Assembly (NCBI RefSeq): GCF_023920705.1
Contig: NZ_CP094657.1
Coordinates: forward strand, 2,976,001-3,040,000
From: Acinetobacter sp. XS-4
GTDB lineage: Bacteria; Pseudomonadota; Gammaproteobacteria; Pseudomonadales; Moraxellaceae
Direction of reading: 5' to 3'
Length of the DNA stretch: 64,000 bases
Position 1 is the stretch's first letter. Every line of letters begins with the position of its first letter. The translations under genes were made by a program, and so were the position numbers. The notes under the pieces were generated by a model. It ran no database searches. It worked only from the letters and a program-made list of their open reading frames with translations, and was not told the DNA's origin. Shown here one piece after another: positions 9,281-17,556 of this stretch.

Positions 9281-9809
9281 TATTGTTCAAAAATTCCATT
9301 ATGCTATTGATCATCTGGGCACGCTTTTCTCTAGACTCGATTTTTGAATCTAATGGTGCGCCACGAACATACTTTTCTAAAGATAGCAAAGCCTCTTTTG
9401 GGTTATTGACTCGAGTATCAAGCGTTAAATCTGAACCTAATAACTGGTTTTGTAGTTCAATAGCCAATTGTTCAAGACTAGGTATTTCTAGAAGCCCATC
9501 AATTATGATCTTACGAGCAGCAAACTTATTATTTTCGATTTCATATTTTTCCCATACAGGAACTTGCTCAATTGTGACAAAAGCCAAATATACATTCCAT
9601 GCTGCCAAGCTGCCCGCAGGCTGATGATGAACAGAAATAATATTTTGGATAGCTTGCCAATTTTCTACTACTTCTGCTGACGTTTCACATATACACGTTA
9701 TGCAAGAGATGAACGAAAAAGGGTCATCCGAGCGAAACATGTAAAACCTAACGTTCTCGTACTGAGCAGATAAGAAATCTAGATCGACTTCCTCACTTAA
9801 TAATTTCAT
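9270..9809 (-). CDS. Small middle component (LmuC / ABC-3C MC-like)
   Basis: About 179 aa, counted from MKLLSEEVDLDF, which has AAGGA 9-10 nt upstream; an open frame extends 20 codons further but lies inside the protease gene. No catalytic motif is recognisable. Its size, its position directly before the SMC-like ATPase and the tight overlaps on both sides (17 bp with the protease, 11 bp with the ATPase) match the small middle component that bridges ATPase and effector in Lamassu (LmuC) and ABC-three-component operons. The identification rests on context and size, not on a motif. Confidence 0.6.
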   Translation of the reverse strand: MKLLSEEVDLDFLSAQYENVRFYMFRSDDPFSFISCITCICETSAEVVENWQAIQNIISVHHQPAGSLAAWNVYLAFVTIEQVPVWEKYEIENNKFAARKIIIDGLLEIPSLEQLAIELQNQLLGSDLTLDTRVNNPKEALLSLEKYVRGAPLDSKIESREKRAQMINSIMEFLNNNEN

Positions 9810-11088
9810 TAAGCTTGTCCTTAAGAAATTGTAATTGTGCCATGCCAGATGGCAGACTTTTATATTCAAATTCGCTATCGATCACACAAGTATTGCGAAG
9901 CCCTTCCAGATGAGTTAGTTTGAAACTCGTATAGATAGAGCTTTCAACCGCATCAATGGAAAATGGTCCTTGATTTGGTACAACAGCAATATCACTTATC
10001 ACTCTATCAAGCACAAAACTCGGAGGTAGATGTTTTGCTGCCGCATCTGGTGATGCAACAATAAGCGTGCCATCTTTGTCTAAAAGTTTGCGGGCAATTT
10101 TAAGCAGCTCTTCCAAGCGACTAATCCAATTCGTGCCATCACTGGTATATAACAACCTGCGCTTTCGCTCTAAACTTTTTATATAGTCAACATTTGTAAC
10201 TCCAATATTATCCATCAAAGCGCAGATTACTAAAAACTCTAAATAAGCTGTCCATAATTCTTGAGTTTTGAGCTCATCAGGGCGTTTGGAATCAACAAGC
10301 AACTGTAAATTATATTGCATCATGACTTCATAAGGTGGAGGCATCCCGCTCGCAATTAGAGAATCGGCAAGTCCCTCTAACGCTGCTTTAAGATGATAGA
10401 CGTTGTTTTGGTCAATCACATTGAATGCAAATATCATCTCCCGCATTCTAGAAAAGCATTCCAAATGAGCAGGAATCATCAATGCACTTGCATGTGCCTT
10501 TATGATTTCTTCAAATCTCATCAGGCTGTAGCATTGCACTCGACCATATTGCTGGTCTTGACCAGTACCATCCATTTGGAACTCAATACCTATAAGAAAT
10601 GGGCTTTCACCTTGGACGTGGTAAACTCCTCCGCCTGACATGCCGTCGATCGTCGCTTTTCCAGGAGTACCTTCAACTGTGAAAATGACCAGCTCATTGG
10701 CTACACTAGTCAAATGCCCATCATAATGCTTTATAGGATTCGAACTTTTTCTCTCGGTCCCTGGGAATCCAACTAATACAAGATCGGAACGTAGAGGCAA
10801 GCTTGATGCAGAAATACATCTTTGTGCAACTCTTGCCTGATATTCAACTTTTAAAATTGCGCAATCATAAGGGACCGCTTCCACATTTTGCGATACTGGA
10901 TACTTGAGCACTGCTAAAACAGGAAGATTATTACCCTGATGATCAATTACCACATGGTCAGTGACATTCTCAATTGCGTGGGCTGCGGTCAGCACATAGG
11001 AGTAATCCTGTGTCATAGCATTGACAAGTACGCCGCTACCAGCATTAACCCTAACGCAATAAGACTGCATGATTTCGGATGCTGTCAT
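9793..11088 (-). CDS. Trypsin-like serine protease, putative Lamassu/ABC-3C effector
   Basis: About 431 aa from MTASEIMQSYC; AGGAG lies 13 nt upstream and the ATG follows the previous stop by one base. The first 200 residues are a chymotrypsin/DegP-like protease fold with the triad visible: His in VLTAAHAIENV, Asp in PYDCAILKV, Ser in DGMSGGGVYHV. A leader peptide is absent, so the protease should act in the cytosol. The C-terminal half (about residues 200-430) is helical and unrecognised; it probably docks on the ATPase complex. In Lamassu and ABC-three-component systems the effector position is filled by nucleases, proteases, hydrolases or amidases, and a protease plus an MBL hydrolase is one such combination. 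The target protein is unknown. Confidence 0.75.
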   Translation of the reverse strand: MTASEIMQSYCVRVNAGSGVLVNAMTQDYSYVLTAAHAIENVTDHVVIDHQGNNLPVLAVLKYPVSQNVEAVPYDCAILKVEYQARVAQRCISASSLPLRSDLVLVGFPGTERKSSNPIKHYDGHLTSVANELVIFTVEGTPGKATIDGMSGGGVYHVQGESPFLIGIEFQMDGTGQDQQYGRVQCYSLMRFEEIIKAHASALMIPAHLECFSRMREMIFAFNVIDQNNVYHLKAALEGLADSLIASGMPPPYEVMMQYNLQLLVDSKRPDELKTQELWTAYLEFLVICALMDNIGVTNVDYIKSLERKRRLLYTSDGTNWISRLEELLKIARKLLDKDGTLIVASPDAAAKHLPPSFVLDRVISDIAVVPNQGPFSIDAVESSIYTSFKLTHLEGLRNTCVIDSEFEYKSLPSGMAQLQFLKDKLNEIIK

Positions 11089-11089
11089 A

Positions 11090-12142
11090 TTAAAATTTGA
11101 TCTCCTCATCAAGCACGTCTAAACGAGAAGAAAAACCCTCAACTTCATCAGGTAAAAGTAGCGGTGGAATCACATGACTGTAATTAAAAAAAATCTTACC
11201 ATTTGTTGCTTTAATGATTCTCGCAATAGTCCGCTTATTAGGAAGACCATGTTTTGTTCCATCAGTGGAAATGGCGTAACAAGGTGAATCTAGCAATGAA
11301 AGAGTTTCGCTACTCGTATTGTACTGGCTACCATGGTGTGAAATCTTCACGAGATCAAGTTTAAGCTTATTAGTGTCGCTGTAACCTAATGCTCTTATAT
11401 TACCTGCAACAACTTGATCATGTGCATCTCCAAGGAAAAGCATTTTTCTACCATCAGATTCAAGAAGAAATGCAATAGAGCTTCCATTATAAATAGATGG
11501 GTCTGATACAAACTTATCCTCTGCCCATATCTCGCTTAACGAAAGGCCATAATCATTGTCATGCGATGAGGTCTTACCTGATTCAACCTCAGTTGGCCAC
11601 TTATGTAAAAGTCGCTCGAGCTGACTTCGTTCAGGTGACAAGACTTTCAAAGTGAATGGGCCTACATTATACACTTGCCCAGCCATTATAGGCGGTGCTC
11701 GTACGCACTGGATTTCATCAAGCAATTTTTCAAGGTCTTTTCCCTGTTGCACGCTTGTTAGAGGAGAATCATCAGCCAATAGAATATTATTCTCCGAAAT
11801 CTCAGGGACTTTGAAATGCTGTGTAATCAATCGAGACGAATTGAACCAGATTGCTTTCACTAGTTGAGGTAAATATTCAGAATCTTCAAAAGCTTTGATC
11901 AGTCCATTGATATGGTCGTCATCAATATGAGTTAAGATAACCAGATCTACATGTTGCCCCTTTTCTTTCAGATCATCGAGCACTTTGCAAAGTGCTCCCT
12001 TATATCGTTGTCTGAGACCATGCTTGAAGGCCATCGAAGGTCCACCATCAATCAATATGTTGAAAGCACTCAAGGCCCCCTCATGACTAACCAATATACA
12101 GTCCCCATGATTAGCTTTGAGGATACGAACAATAATAGCCAT
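11090..12142 (-). CDS. MBL-fold metallohydrolase (ComEC/Rec2-like), first gene of the Lamassu-like operon
   Basis: A 350-aa soluble metallo-beta-lactamase-fold protein. I start it at MAIIVRILKANHGDC, preceded by AGAGAGAATT; the longer frame from 12205 lacks a good site. The metal motif is THIDDDHINGL (HxDxDH, about residues 77-87). A second metal region is LLFLGDAHDQV and a third is ISHHGSQYN, the usual pattern of ComEC-like hydrolases. There is no membrane span. It is the first gene of the operon and its stop is one base from the protease start, so the two are coupled. MBL hydrolases can cut nucleic acids or nucleotides; the substrate here is unknown. With the protease it would form a double effector, which is uncommon. 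Confidence 0.78.
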   Translation of the reverse strand: MAIIVRILKANHGDCILVSHEGALSAFNILIDGGPSMAFKHGLRQRYKGALCKVLDDLKEKGQHVDLVILTHIDDDHINGLIKAFEDSEYLPQLVKAIWFNSSRLITQHFKVPEISENNILLADDSPLTSVQQGKDLEKLLDEIQCVRAPPIMAGQVYNVGPFTLKVLSPERSQLERLLHKWPTEVESGKTSSHDNDYGLSLSEIWAEDKFVSDPSIYNGSSIAFLLESDGRKMLFLGDAHDQVVAGNIRALGYSDTNKLKLDLVKISHHGSQYNTSSETLSLLDSPCYAISTDGTKHGLPNKRTIARIIKATNGKIFFNYSHVIPPLLLPDEVEGFSSRLDVLDEEIKF

Positions 12143-12205
12143 AATTCTCTCTGTATAAACATTCTGCGCCATCGGCTCATTGTTATTTACCGATAGAATT
12201 ATCAT

Positions 12206-12800
12206 CTAAACATGATGTTCAGTTTTATTAGATAGCAATACTAAATTCATGGTTTTTTATTATAAATAAATAGCTTTTAACTTAATAACAAGATACTTAT
12301 TTCGCAGAACAACATGTTAGTTTGCAGAGCTTCAACTAAGATCTGTTTAAGAAATTTATAAATCTTACTTTCATTCAATTATATAAACGCTACTCATTAT
12401 TTATCTAAATTATATAAAAAAACTTTCAAAGACAAGCCCTTTAACTGGCTACTGTTTATAATAATCTACAAAAAAAGATAAATTAATCTAATGAGATTGA
12501 GATCACAAGAAAGGCTGGATATAGTGTGCATCAAGTTTTCATCATGAAGATTCTTTTATTAATATGATCATGAATTAAAAAACTTTTTAATTAAACTAAC
12601 AAATTGGCATAACCTTGTCATGTGACCTGATCCAATTCTTCTTGGTAAAATCCGGACTGTTTACTCTACTCATCATTTTCCTCAATTTTAGAGTTTGAAC
12701 TTTTGTTCGTCTAAACCAAAAACTTTGTTTAGAGATGTTAATAAAAATATACTAAAATATATTCTATTTTTTAACGTTAAAAATTCTGAAAAAGATAATT
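12206..12800. other. Divergent intergenic region between defence operon and helicase
   Basis: About 600 bp with no convincing gene. It must hold the promoters of the minus-strand MBL gene and the plus-strand helicase gene, which diverge here. I see AT-rich hexamers but no clear operator or RNA hairpin. Confidence 0.5.
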
Positions 12801-15536
12801 ATGGATTTAAAACCCAGTCTACTTAGCTATATTTTTACGGGATTTGCCAATTGGGAATTAAGCTACACATTTCCAACATTAAAGCTAGATCTCAATAAAC
12901 AAACCACTCACCTTACTTTAGATGAAATACTTGATATAAATATTCAAAGTGGCTGGATTTGGTCATCTGTCACACTATCTACTTCAGAACAAAATTATGT
13001 ACTTAAAGGTGTTTTCAATTCACATGCTAAAGTTCTAAAATCAAATCTACTAGATGATATTGAATTTTTAAATAATAAGAAAAATGCGGATACGATTAAG
13101 GAAGTACTAAAGCCATACTTACAAGAGTATCAAAATTTTATCCAACAAAATATTTACTTATCTCATCGTATATGTAGTCTATTTAGATCAGACTTATCAA
13201 TGAAAACAAAAAACTTCGTAGAAAAGTTTAGTAATCTCATAGAACGAGATAGCTCTTTTGCTTTTGAGGCTGATCTACAAAATCTGTTTGAACAACTTCG
13301 ACAATTTATTGAATTGCCAATCAAAGCAAACTACGCCATTGACGTTAAAAATAAATGTTTTGTTGAAAGCGAGTTAAAAGCATTTAAAAGTTTTTTTGAT
13401 CAGGTGGAAAGTACCCCTCTAACTAATGAACAGCGCATTTCCTCTATCATCTTTGAGGATCGCAATCTATTGGTTGCAGCTGCAGGTTCTGGAAAAACTT
13501 CAACGATTATTGGTAAAGTGGGCTATGCCTTATTAACTGGGCTCTACAAACCTGAGGAGATTCTAGTCCTCGCATTCAATAAAAATGCAGGAGAAGAACT
13601 CAATGAACGTATTAACCTTAGATTAAAAGATATTCTCACTCAATTTAATACTGGTGTTGAAGCCCTTAATTTTCATAAATTTGGTGTCAAGGTAATTGGT
13701 AGAGCAACAGGTAAAAGCCCTTCAGTTTCTGAAGATGCAGTGAGGATTCAGCCACTATTAAATAGAATTATTCAAAATTTGACTGAAACTGATCTAGAAT
13801 TTCAAGAAAAGTATCTTTTATTTAAAACTGCTTATTTAAGACCACCGTTATCCCCCTTCGCTTTTAAAACCATAAATGATTGGGAAAAAGCACAAAAACG
13901 ATCATTTGATAGATTCAAGAATGGCTTCGAAACCTATCAGGGAGAAATCGTTAAGTCACATGGTGAAAAAGCCATAGCAAACTGGTTATACACTCAAGGG
14001 GTTCCCTATCATTATGAAAAAACTTATGAACATGATACAGCTGATGAAAACCACCGCCAATATAAACCCGATTTTTACCTACCTGAACTAAATCTATATC
14101 TTGAACACTACGCTATAGATCAGCATGGTAAGCCACCTGCACACTTTGGGCAAAAGTATCTGGACGACATGAAATGGAAATCAGGAATCCATAAACAATA
14201 TAAAACTGATTTAATCACTACAACCTTTAATGAGTTTATTACAGGTTCAATATTTGAAAAATTGGAACAAGAGCTTAAATCAAGAGGACAAGAATTTAGA
14301 CCTCGTAGTCTTGCAGAGATCGATTCTAAAGCACAGTCCATCTTTGAATATGGTACCAATGAGCTTTATGGTAGTTTTTTAAATCATTATAAGTCTAATC
14401 AAGCCAATATGGCCGATTTATTAGCCAGACCTCTACTCAGCCTACGGGAAAGACTTTTTTTAGAACTATTTTCCAAAGTTTATCAACAGTACGACCAGTT
14501 ATTAAAAACTAATAAAGAATATGACTTTGATGACTTACTGATTGAATCCGCTCAACTAATAAATGAAAACAAATACAAAAGTCCTTTTAAGCTGATTATC
14601 GTGGATGAGTTCCAAGATACTTCACAGGCTAGAGCTAGACTCATTCTGTCCTTATTGAATCAGGTGCCTGAAGCAAAATTATTTTGTGTTGGAGATGACT
14701 GGCAAGCCATATATCGTTTTGCAGGCTCAGATATCAGTATTTTTACTCAATTCGAAAAAGTCTTTGGCCCTACTAAGCAGACACAGCTGACCCAAACATT
14801 CCGTTCAAATCAGGGTATTGCCAATGTAGCCAGTGGTTTTATCCAAAAAAATAAATCTCAGCTTCAAAAAGTAGTCAATGCCATTGATAAAACAAATAAT
14901 AAAGTTGTTGAGATAAGCTTTTTAACAAAGACACAAGAGATTCATGAATACCTATTTAAGACACTTACAGAAATCAATAATGCTAATACAAACTCTGAAG
15001 GTAAAAAATCTATTTATATTTTAGGTCGCTATAACCACAATAAACCGAATTTAGATAATCTTTTGCCATTTCTTAAAAATTGTCGCATTGAGTTTAAAAC
15101 AATTCACTCTTCCAAAGGCTTACAGGCAGACTATGTCATTCTCGTCGGATTAAACAGTGGTGACAGTGCCTTCCCTTCAGAAAAAGAAGATGATCCATTA
15201 TTAAATATAGTATTACCACAACCAGAGACACATGCTTTTGCTGAGGAACGTCGCCTGTTTTATGTCGCCTTGACTCGTGCAAAAGAAAAAGTCTTTCTTA
15301 TTGGTGAACGTAATTCAGTATTCCTTGAGGAAATCACTAAAGAGCAGAATTTTAAAGAATTTATCTATATACCACAGGATGAACATAAACCAATCAATAG
15401 AAATATACCACCTGAATGGTTATGTCCCAAATGTGAAGAAGGTCGTTTATGGAAAAAGACAGGAAAATTTGGTAATTTTTTGGGCTGTGATCGCTATCCA
15501 ACTTGCGATTACACTAAGAGTTTAAAGCAACGTTGA
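12801..15536 (+). CDS. Helicase-IV-like UvrD-family helicase with inserted nuclease-like domain and C-terminal zinc finger
   Basis: A 911-aa SF1A helicase. The N-terminal about 200 residues resemble the HelD (helicase IV) leader, ending in FDQVESTPLTNEQRISSI. Walker A is AAAGSGKTST near residue 228, then LVLAFNKNAGEEL; motif II is IIVDEFQDTSQ near 601; GDDWQAIYRF and the C-terminal TIHSSKGLQADYVI and RRLFYVALTRAKEKV complete the set. Between motifs Ib and II, at about residues 395-500, a PD-(D/E)XK-like insertion reads KPDFYLPELNLYLEHYAID; the family lysine is not in its usual place. Residues about 870-905 form a topoisomerase-IA-type zinc finger (CPKC...CDRYPTC). Probable roles are DNA end or repair-intermediate processing, possibly defence. 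Single gene, divergent from the Lamassu-like operon. Confidence 0.85.
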   Translation: MDLKPSLLSYIFTGFANWELSYTFPTLKLDLNKQTTHLTLDEILDINIQSGWIWSSVTLSTSEQNYVLKGVFNSHAKVLKSNLLDDIEFLNNKKNADTIKEVLKPYLQEYQNFIQQNIYLSHRICSLFRSDLSMKTKNFVEKFSNLIERDSSFAFEADLQNLFEQLRQFIELPIKANYAIDVKNKCFVESELKAFKSFFDQVESTPLTNEQRISSIIFEDRNLLVAAAGSGKTSTIIGKVGYALLTGLYKPEEILVLAFNKNAGEELNERINLRLKDILTQFNTGVEALNFHKFGVKVIGRATGKSPSVSEDAVRIQPLLNRIIQNLTETDLEFQEKYLLFKTAYLRPPLSPFAFKTINDWEKAQKRSFDRFKNGFETYQGEIVKSHGEKAIANWLYTQGVPYHYEKTYEHDTADENHRQYKPDFYLPELNLYLEHYAIDQHGKPPAHFGQKYLDDMKWKSGIHKQYKTDLITTTFNEFITGSIFEKLEQELKSRGQEFRPRSLAEIDSKAQSIFEYGTNELYGSFLNHYKSNQANMADLLARPLLSLRERLFLELFSKVYQQYDQLLKTNKEYDFDDLLIESAQLINENKYKSPFKLIIVDEFQDTSQARARLILSLLNQVPEAKLFCVGDDWQAIYRFAGSDISIFTQFEKVFGPTKQTQLTQTFRSNQGIANVASGFIQKNKSQLQKVVNAIDKTNNKVVEISFLTKTQEIHEYLFKTLTEINNANTNSEGKKSIYILGRYNHNKPNLDNLLPFLKNCRIEFKTIHSSKGLQADYVILVGLNSGDSAFPSEKEDDPLLNIVLPQPETHAFAEERRLFYVALTRAKEKVFLIGERNSVFLEEITKEQNFKEFIYIPQDEHKPINRNIPPEWLCPKCEEGRLWKKTGKFGNFLGCDRYPTCDYTKSLKQR

Positions 15537-15986
15537 ATTCTGACGAGTGTGTTGAACTATCATTAAATAATCCTTTTCCAAGGTTAGTTCACCAAAATCA
15601 TCAACATAATTTTTGAAGTCTAATGAAGGACTATATGTTTCCAATTCATAGAAAGTTCTATGATGCCAAGAGCTAGGTGCATCAATTATTATCGGATTTT
15701 CAGCTAGCTTAAATTGCCCTGCAGTTATATCCACAATAACTCCACTCACGCTAAGCCATAAATGTAATTGACCTACATCTACGATAGACTGCCCTTTTAT
15801 CATTAAAATATCTGTAATATCGTAAGCTTTCTCCTCTATCAGAAATCGAGCCAACAATCTTGAAGAATACTCACAACATGCTCTAGGAAATAAAGACAAT
15901 ACTTCTAAATAAAAATCGTCTTTGTCAATTTTATAAAATCCATGTAGAAATTCGAGGACATCATTTTTTATGTTAACGATCGACAT
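15522..15986 (-). CDS. Small papain/transglutaminase-like protein, function unknown
   Basis: A 154-aa protein whose 3' end overlaps the end of the helicase gene by 15 bp, tail to tail. It has an ordered Cys-His-Asp pattern: FPRACCEYSS (about residue 30), QLHLWLSV (about 72-80) and GVIVDITAGQF (about 82-92). This is the layout of papain-fold or transglutaminase-like cysteine hydrolases, in which the aspartate follows the histidine on the next strand. No signal peptide or membrane span is present. Substrate unknown. The assignment is from motif order only. Confidence 0.5.
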   Translation of the reverse strand: MSIVNIKNDVLEFLHGFYKIDKDDFYLEVLSLFPRACCEYSSRLLARFLIEEKAYDITDILMIKGQSIVDVGQLHLWLSVSGVIVDITAGQFKLAENPIIIDAPSSWHHRTFYELETYSPSLDFKNYVDDFGELTLEKDYLMIVQHTRQNSTLL

Positions 15987-16710
15987 AAATCTATTTTCAA
16001 ATAAAAAATATTCTTACAATAACTTATTAGAGCATTATGATTCAATTAGGTAAAATTATTTTGATCTTTTTAATGCTATTTACTAATGAAGGAAAACTTT
16101 TCGCCTAGATATATTCTTAATTTATAAGCCCACTCACCAACTGGAAAAGTTGTGAACATTACTATTATTTTCAGAATACAGACCTAATGAAGTAGAGTTA
16201 AAAAGGAAAACTATTTTTGGCTTTAGATGTATTACGTACCGATGGTGAAAATGAGGTTATAGATTTTCATACGGTGAAAAACTTTTAGTCATTTGAAAAC
16301 TAATGAAAAATTTATTATTGACTATGACTAGAATTTTACTCCTTTACATTCAAAACTTTAAGTTTCCCCTACAAGACTAATTATCCTCTGTATTTTTGTC
16401 GAGTATTTAAGATAGATAATAATTTGCATATAGATTTCAAATAAAGGCAACCAATCAAATTAAGAGCATTCAAAAATAGTAAATCCATGTCATCTTCTTC
16501 CATCAAATATTTAAAATAACATTTTTTCACAGAAAATTATTTTTTGAGAAAATAATATATTACCAATATAAAAAATTATTACTGAAATTTTACAATTTAT
16601 ATATTAATATACATTTAATACATTCATTTCTATTAAAAACCTTTTCTTTACAAAAATTAAAAAATAGTGATAGACTAAAAACTCTAAAAAATGGTATTTT
16701 AAGGAAAAAC
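15987..16710. other. AT-rich gap with short gene relics
   Basis: About 720 bp without an intact gene. At 16218-16289 a short open stretch reads like protein (LDVLRTDGENEVIDFHTVKN) and ends at TAG, which suggests a relic of a lost gene. The last 150 bp are nearly pure AT and should contain the promoter for the PH-domain gene pair. Confidence 0.4.
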
Positions 16711-16724
16711 ATGAACATTGAGCA

Positions 16725-17144
16725 ATGAACAAGTTTAAATCAAAAGTAGACTGGTGGATTTTAGTTATATTTTTAGGTGTAACTATATATATACTTAATG
16801 ATATTTTAAAATTACAATCCACTCATAATATTAAAAATAACTTTTTTGATATTATAATTTATAGTATATTATTATGGTTAATTTGGACACCCATCATTAA
16901 CACCAATTACACCATAGATAAAAATTATCTTATTATAAAATGTACAGTTCTTAAATGGAAAATTAAAATTAAATCCATACAGAGCGTAGAAAAAACGTAT
17001 AATCCATTATCAGCTCCAGCACTATCATTGGATCGCTTAAAAATAAAATATCTTGATGATACTGGATATTTAAAAACAATAATGATCTCCCCCAAGGAAA
17101 AGGATGAATTTATTAAAACATTAAACAAAGAAAATTTAAAATAA
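16725..17144 (+). CDS. PH-domain (bPH_6/DUF1200-like) small membrane protein, copy 1
   Basis: A 139-aa protein with two N-terminal membrane spans (about residues 8-25 and 42-60) followed by a compact domain of bacterial PH type. The marker is NPLSAPALSLDRLKIKY (about residues 91-107), which recurs in the next gene as SPALSLDRITIIY. The start needs comment: the good ribosome site AAGGAA at 16701-16706 serves an ATG at 16711 that opens a five-codon frame closed by TGA at 16726, and that stop overlaps this gene's ATG (ATGA). Translation may therefore be coupled to the mini-frame. The gene is convergent with the radical-SAM operon. Membrane-bound small proteins next to peptide-toxin genes can confer immunity; here that is a guess. 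Confidence 0.7.
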   Translation: MNKFKSKVDWWILVIFLGVTIYILNDILKLQSTHNIKNNFFDIIIYSILLWLIWTPIINTNYTIDKNYLIIKCTVLKWKIKIKSIQSVEKTYNPLSAPALSLDRLKIKYLDDTGYLKTIMISPKEKDEFIKTLNKENLK

Positions 17145-17145
17145 A

Positions 17146-17550
17146 ATGAATACCCTTATATTTAATTCAAAAATAGATTTATGGTTAATAATACTATTAT
17201 TAACCATAAATCTATTTTTCATTTTTAAAACATATTATCTTGAAAAGAATAAAAGTATTAAAAATAATTTTAAGCTACTTATTATCACCTTACTAATATG
17301 GCATCCTTTGTTTACAACACACTATAAAATCGACAAAAATATATTATTAGTAAGGAGCAGCATTTTCAGCTGGAGAATACCAATAAACAATATAAAAAGT
17401 ATTAAAGAAACAAATACTCTTGCATCATCACCGGCATTATCTCTAGATAGAATCACAATAATTTATGAAAATAAAAAACAGATAAAAAATATTGTAATTT
17501 CACCCACCAACAAACAAGAGTTTATCCGCTATTTAAATTCAAAAAGATAA
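17146..17550 (+). CDS. PH-domain (bPH_6/DUF1200-like) small membrane protein, copy 2
   Basis: A 134-aa paralogue of the preceding gene, starting one base after its stop. It has the same plan: a hydrophobic N-terminus (two spans, about residues 10-25 and 42-55), a YKIDKNILLVRS strand that matches YTIDKNYLIIKC of copy 1, the shared PALSLDR motif, and a NIVISPTNKQEFIRYL tail matching TIMISPKEKDEFIKTL. The pair is a tandem duplication that has diverged considerably, so both copies have been kept under selection. The stop lies 6 bp from the end of the convergent radical-SAM gene. Function is unknown. Confidence 0.7.
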   Translation: MNTLIFNSKIDLWLIILLLTINLFFIFKTYYLEKNKSIKNNFKLLIITLLIWHPLFTTHYKIDKNILLVRSSIFSWRIPINNIKSIKETNTLASSPALSLDRITIIYENKKQIKNIVISPTNKQEFIRYLNSKR

Positions 17551-17556
17551 ATAATA

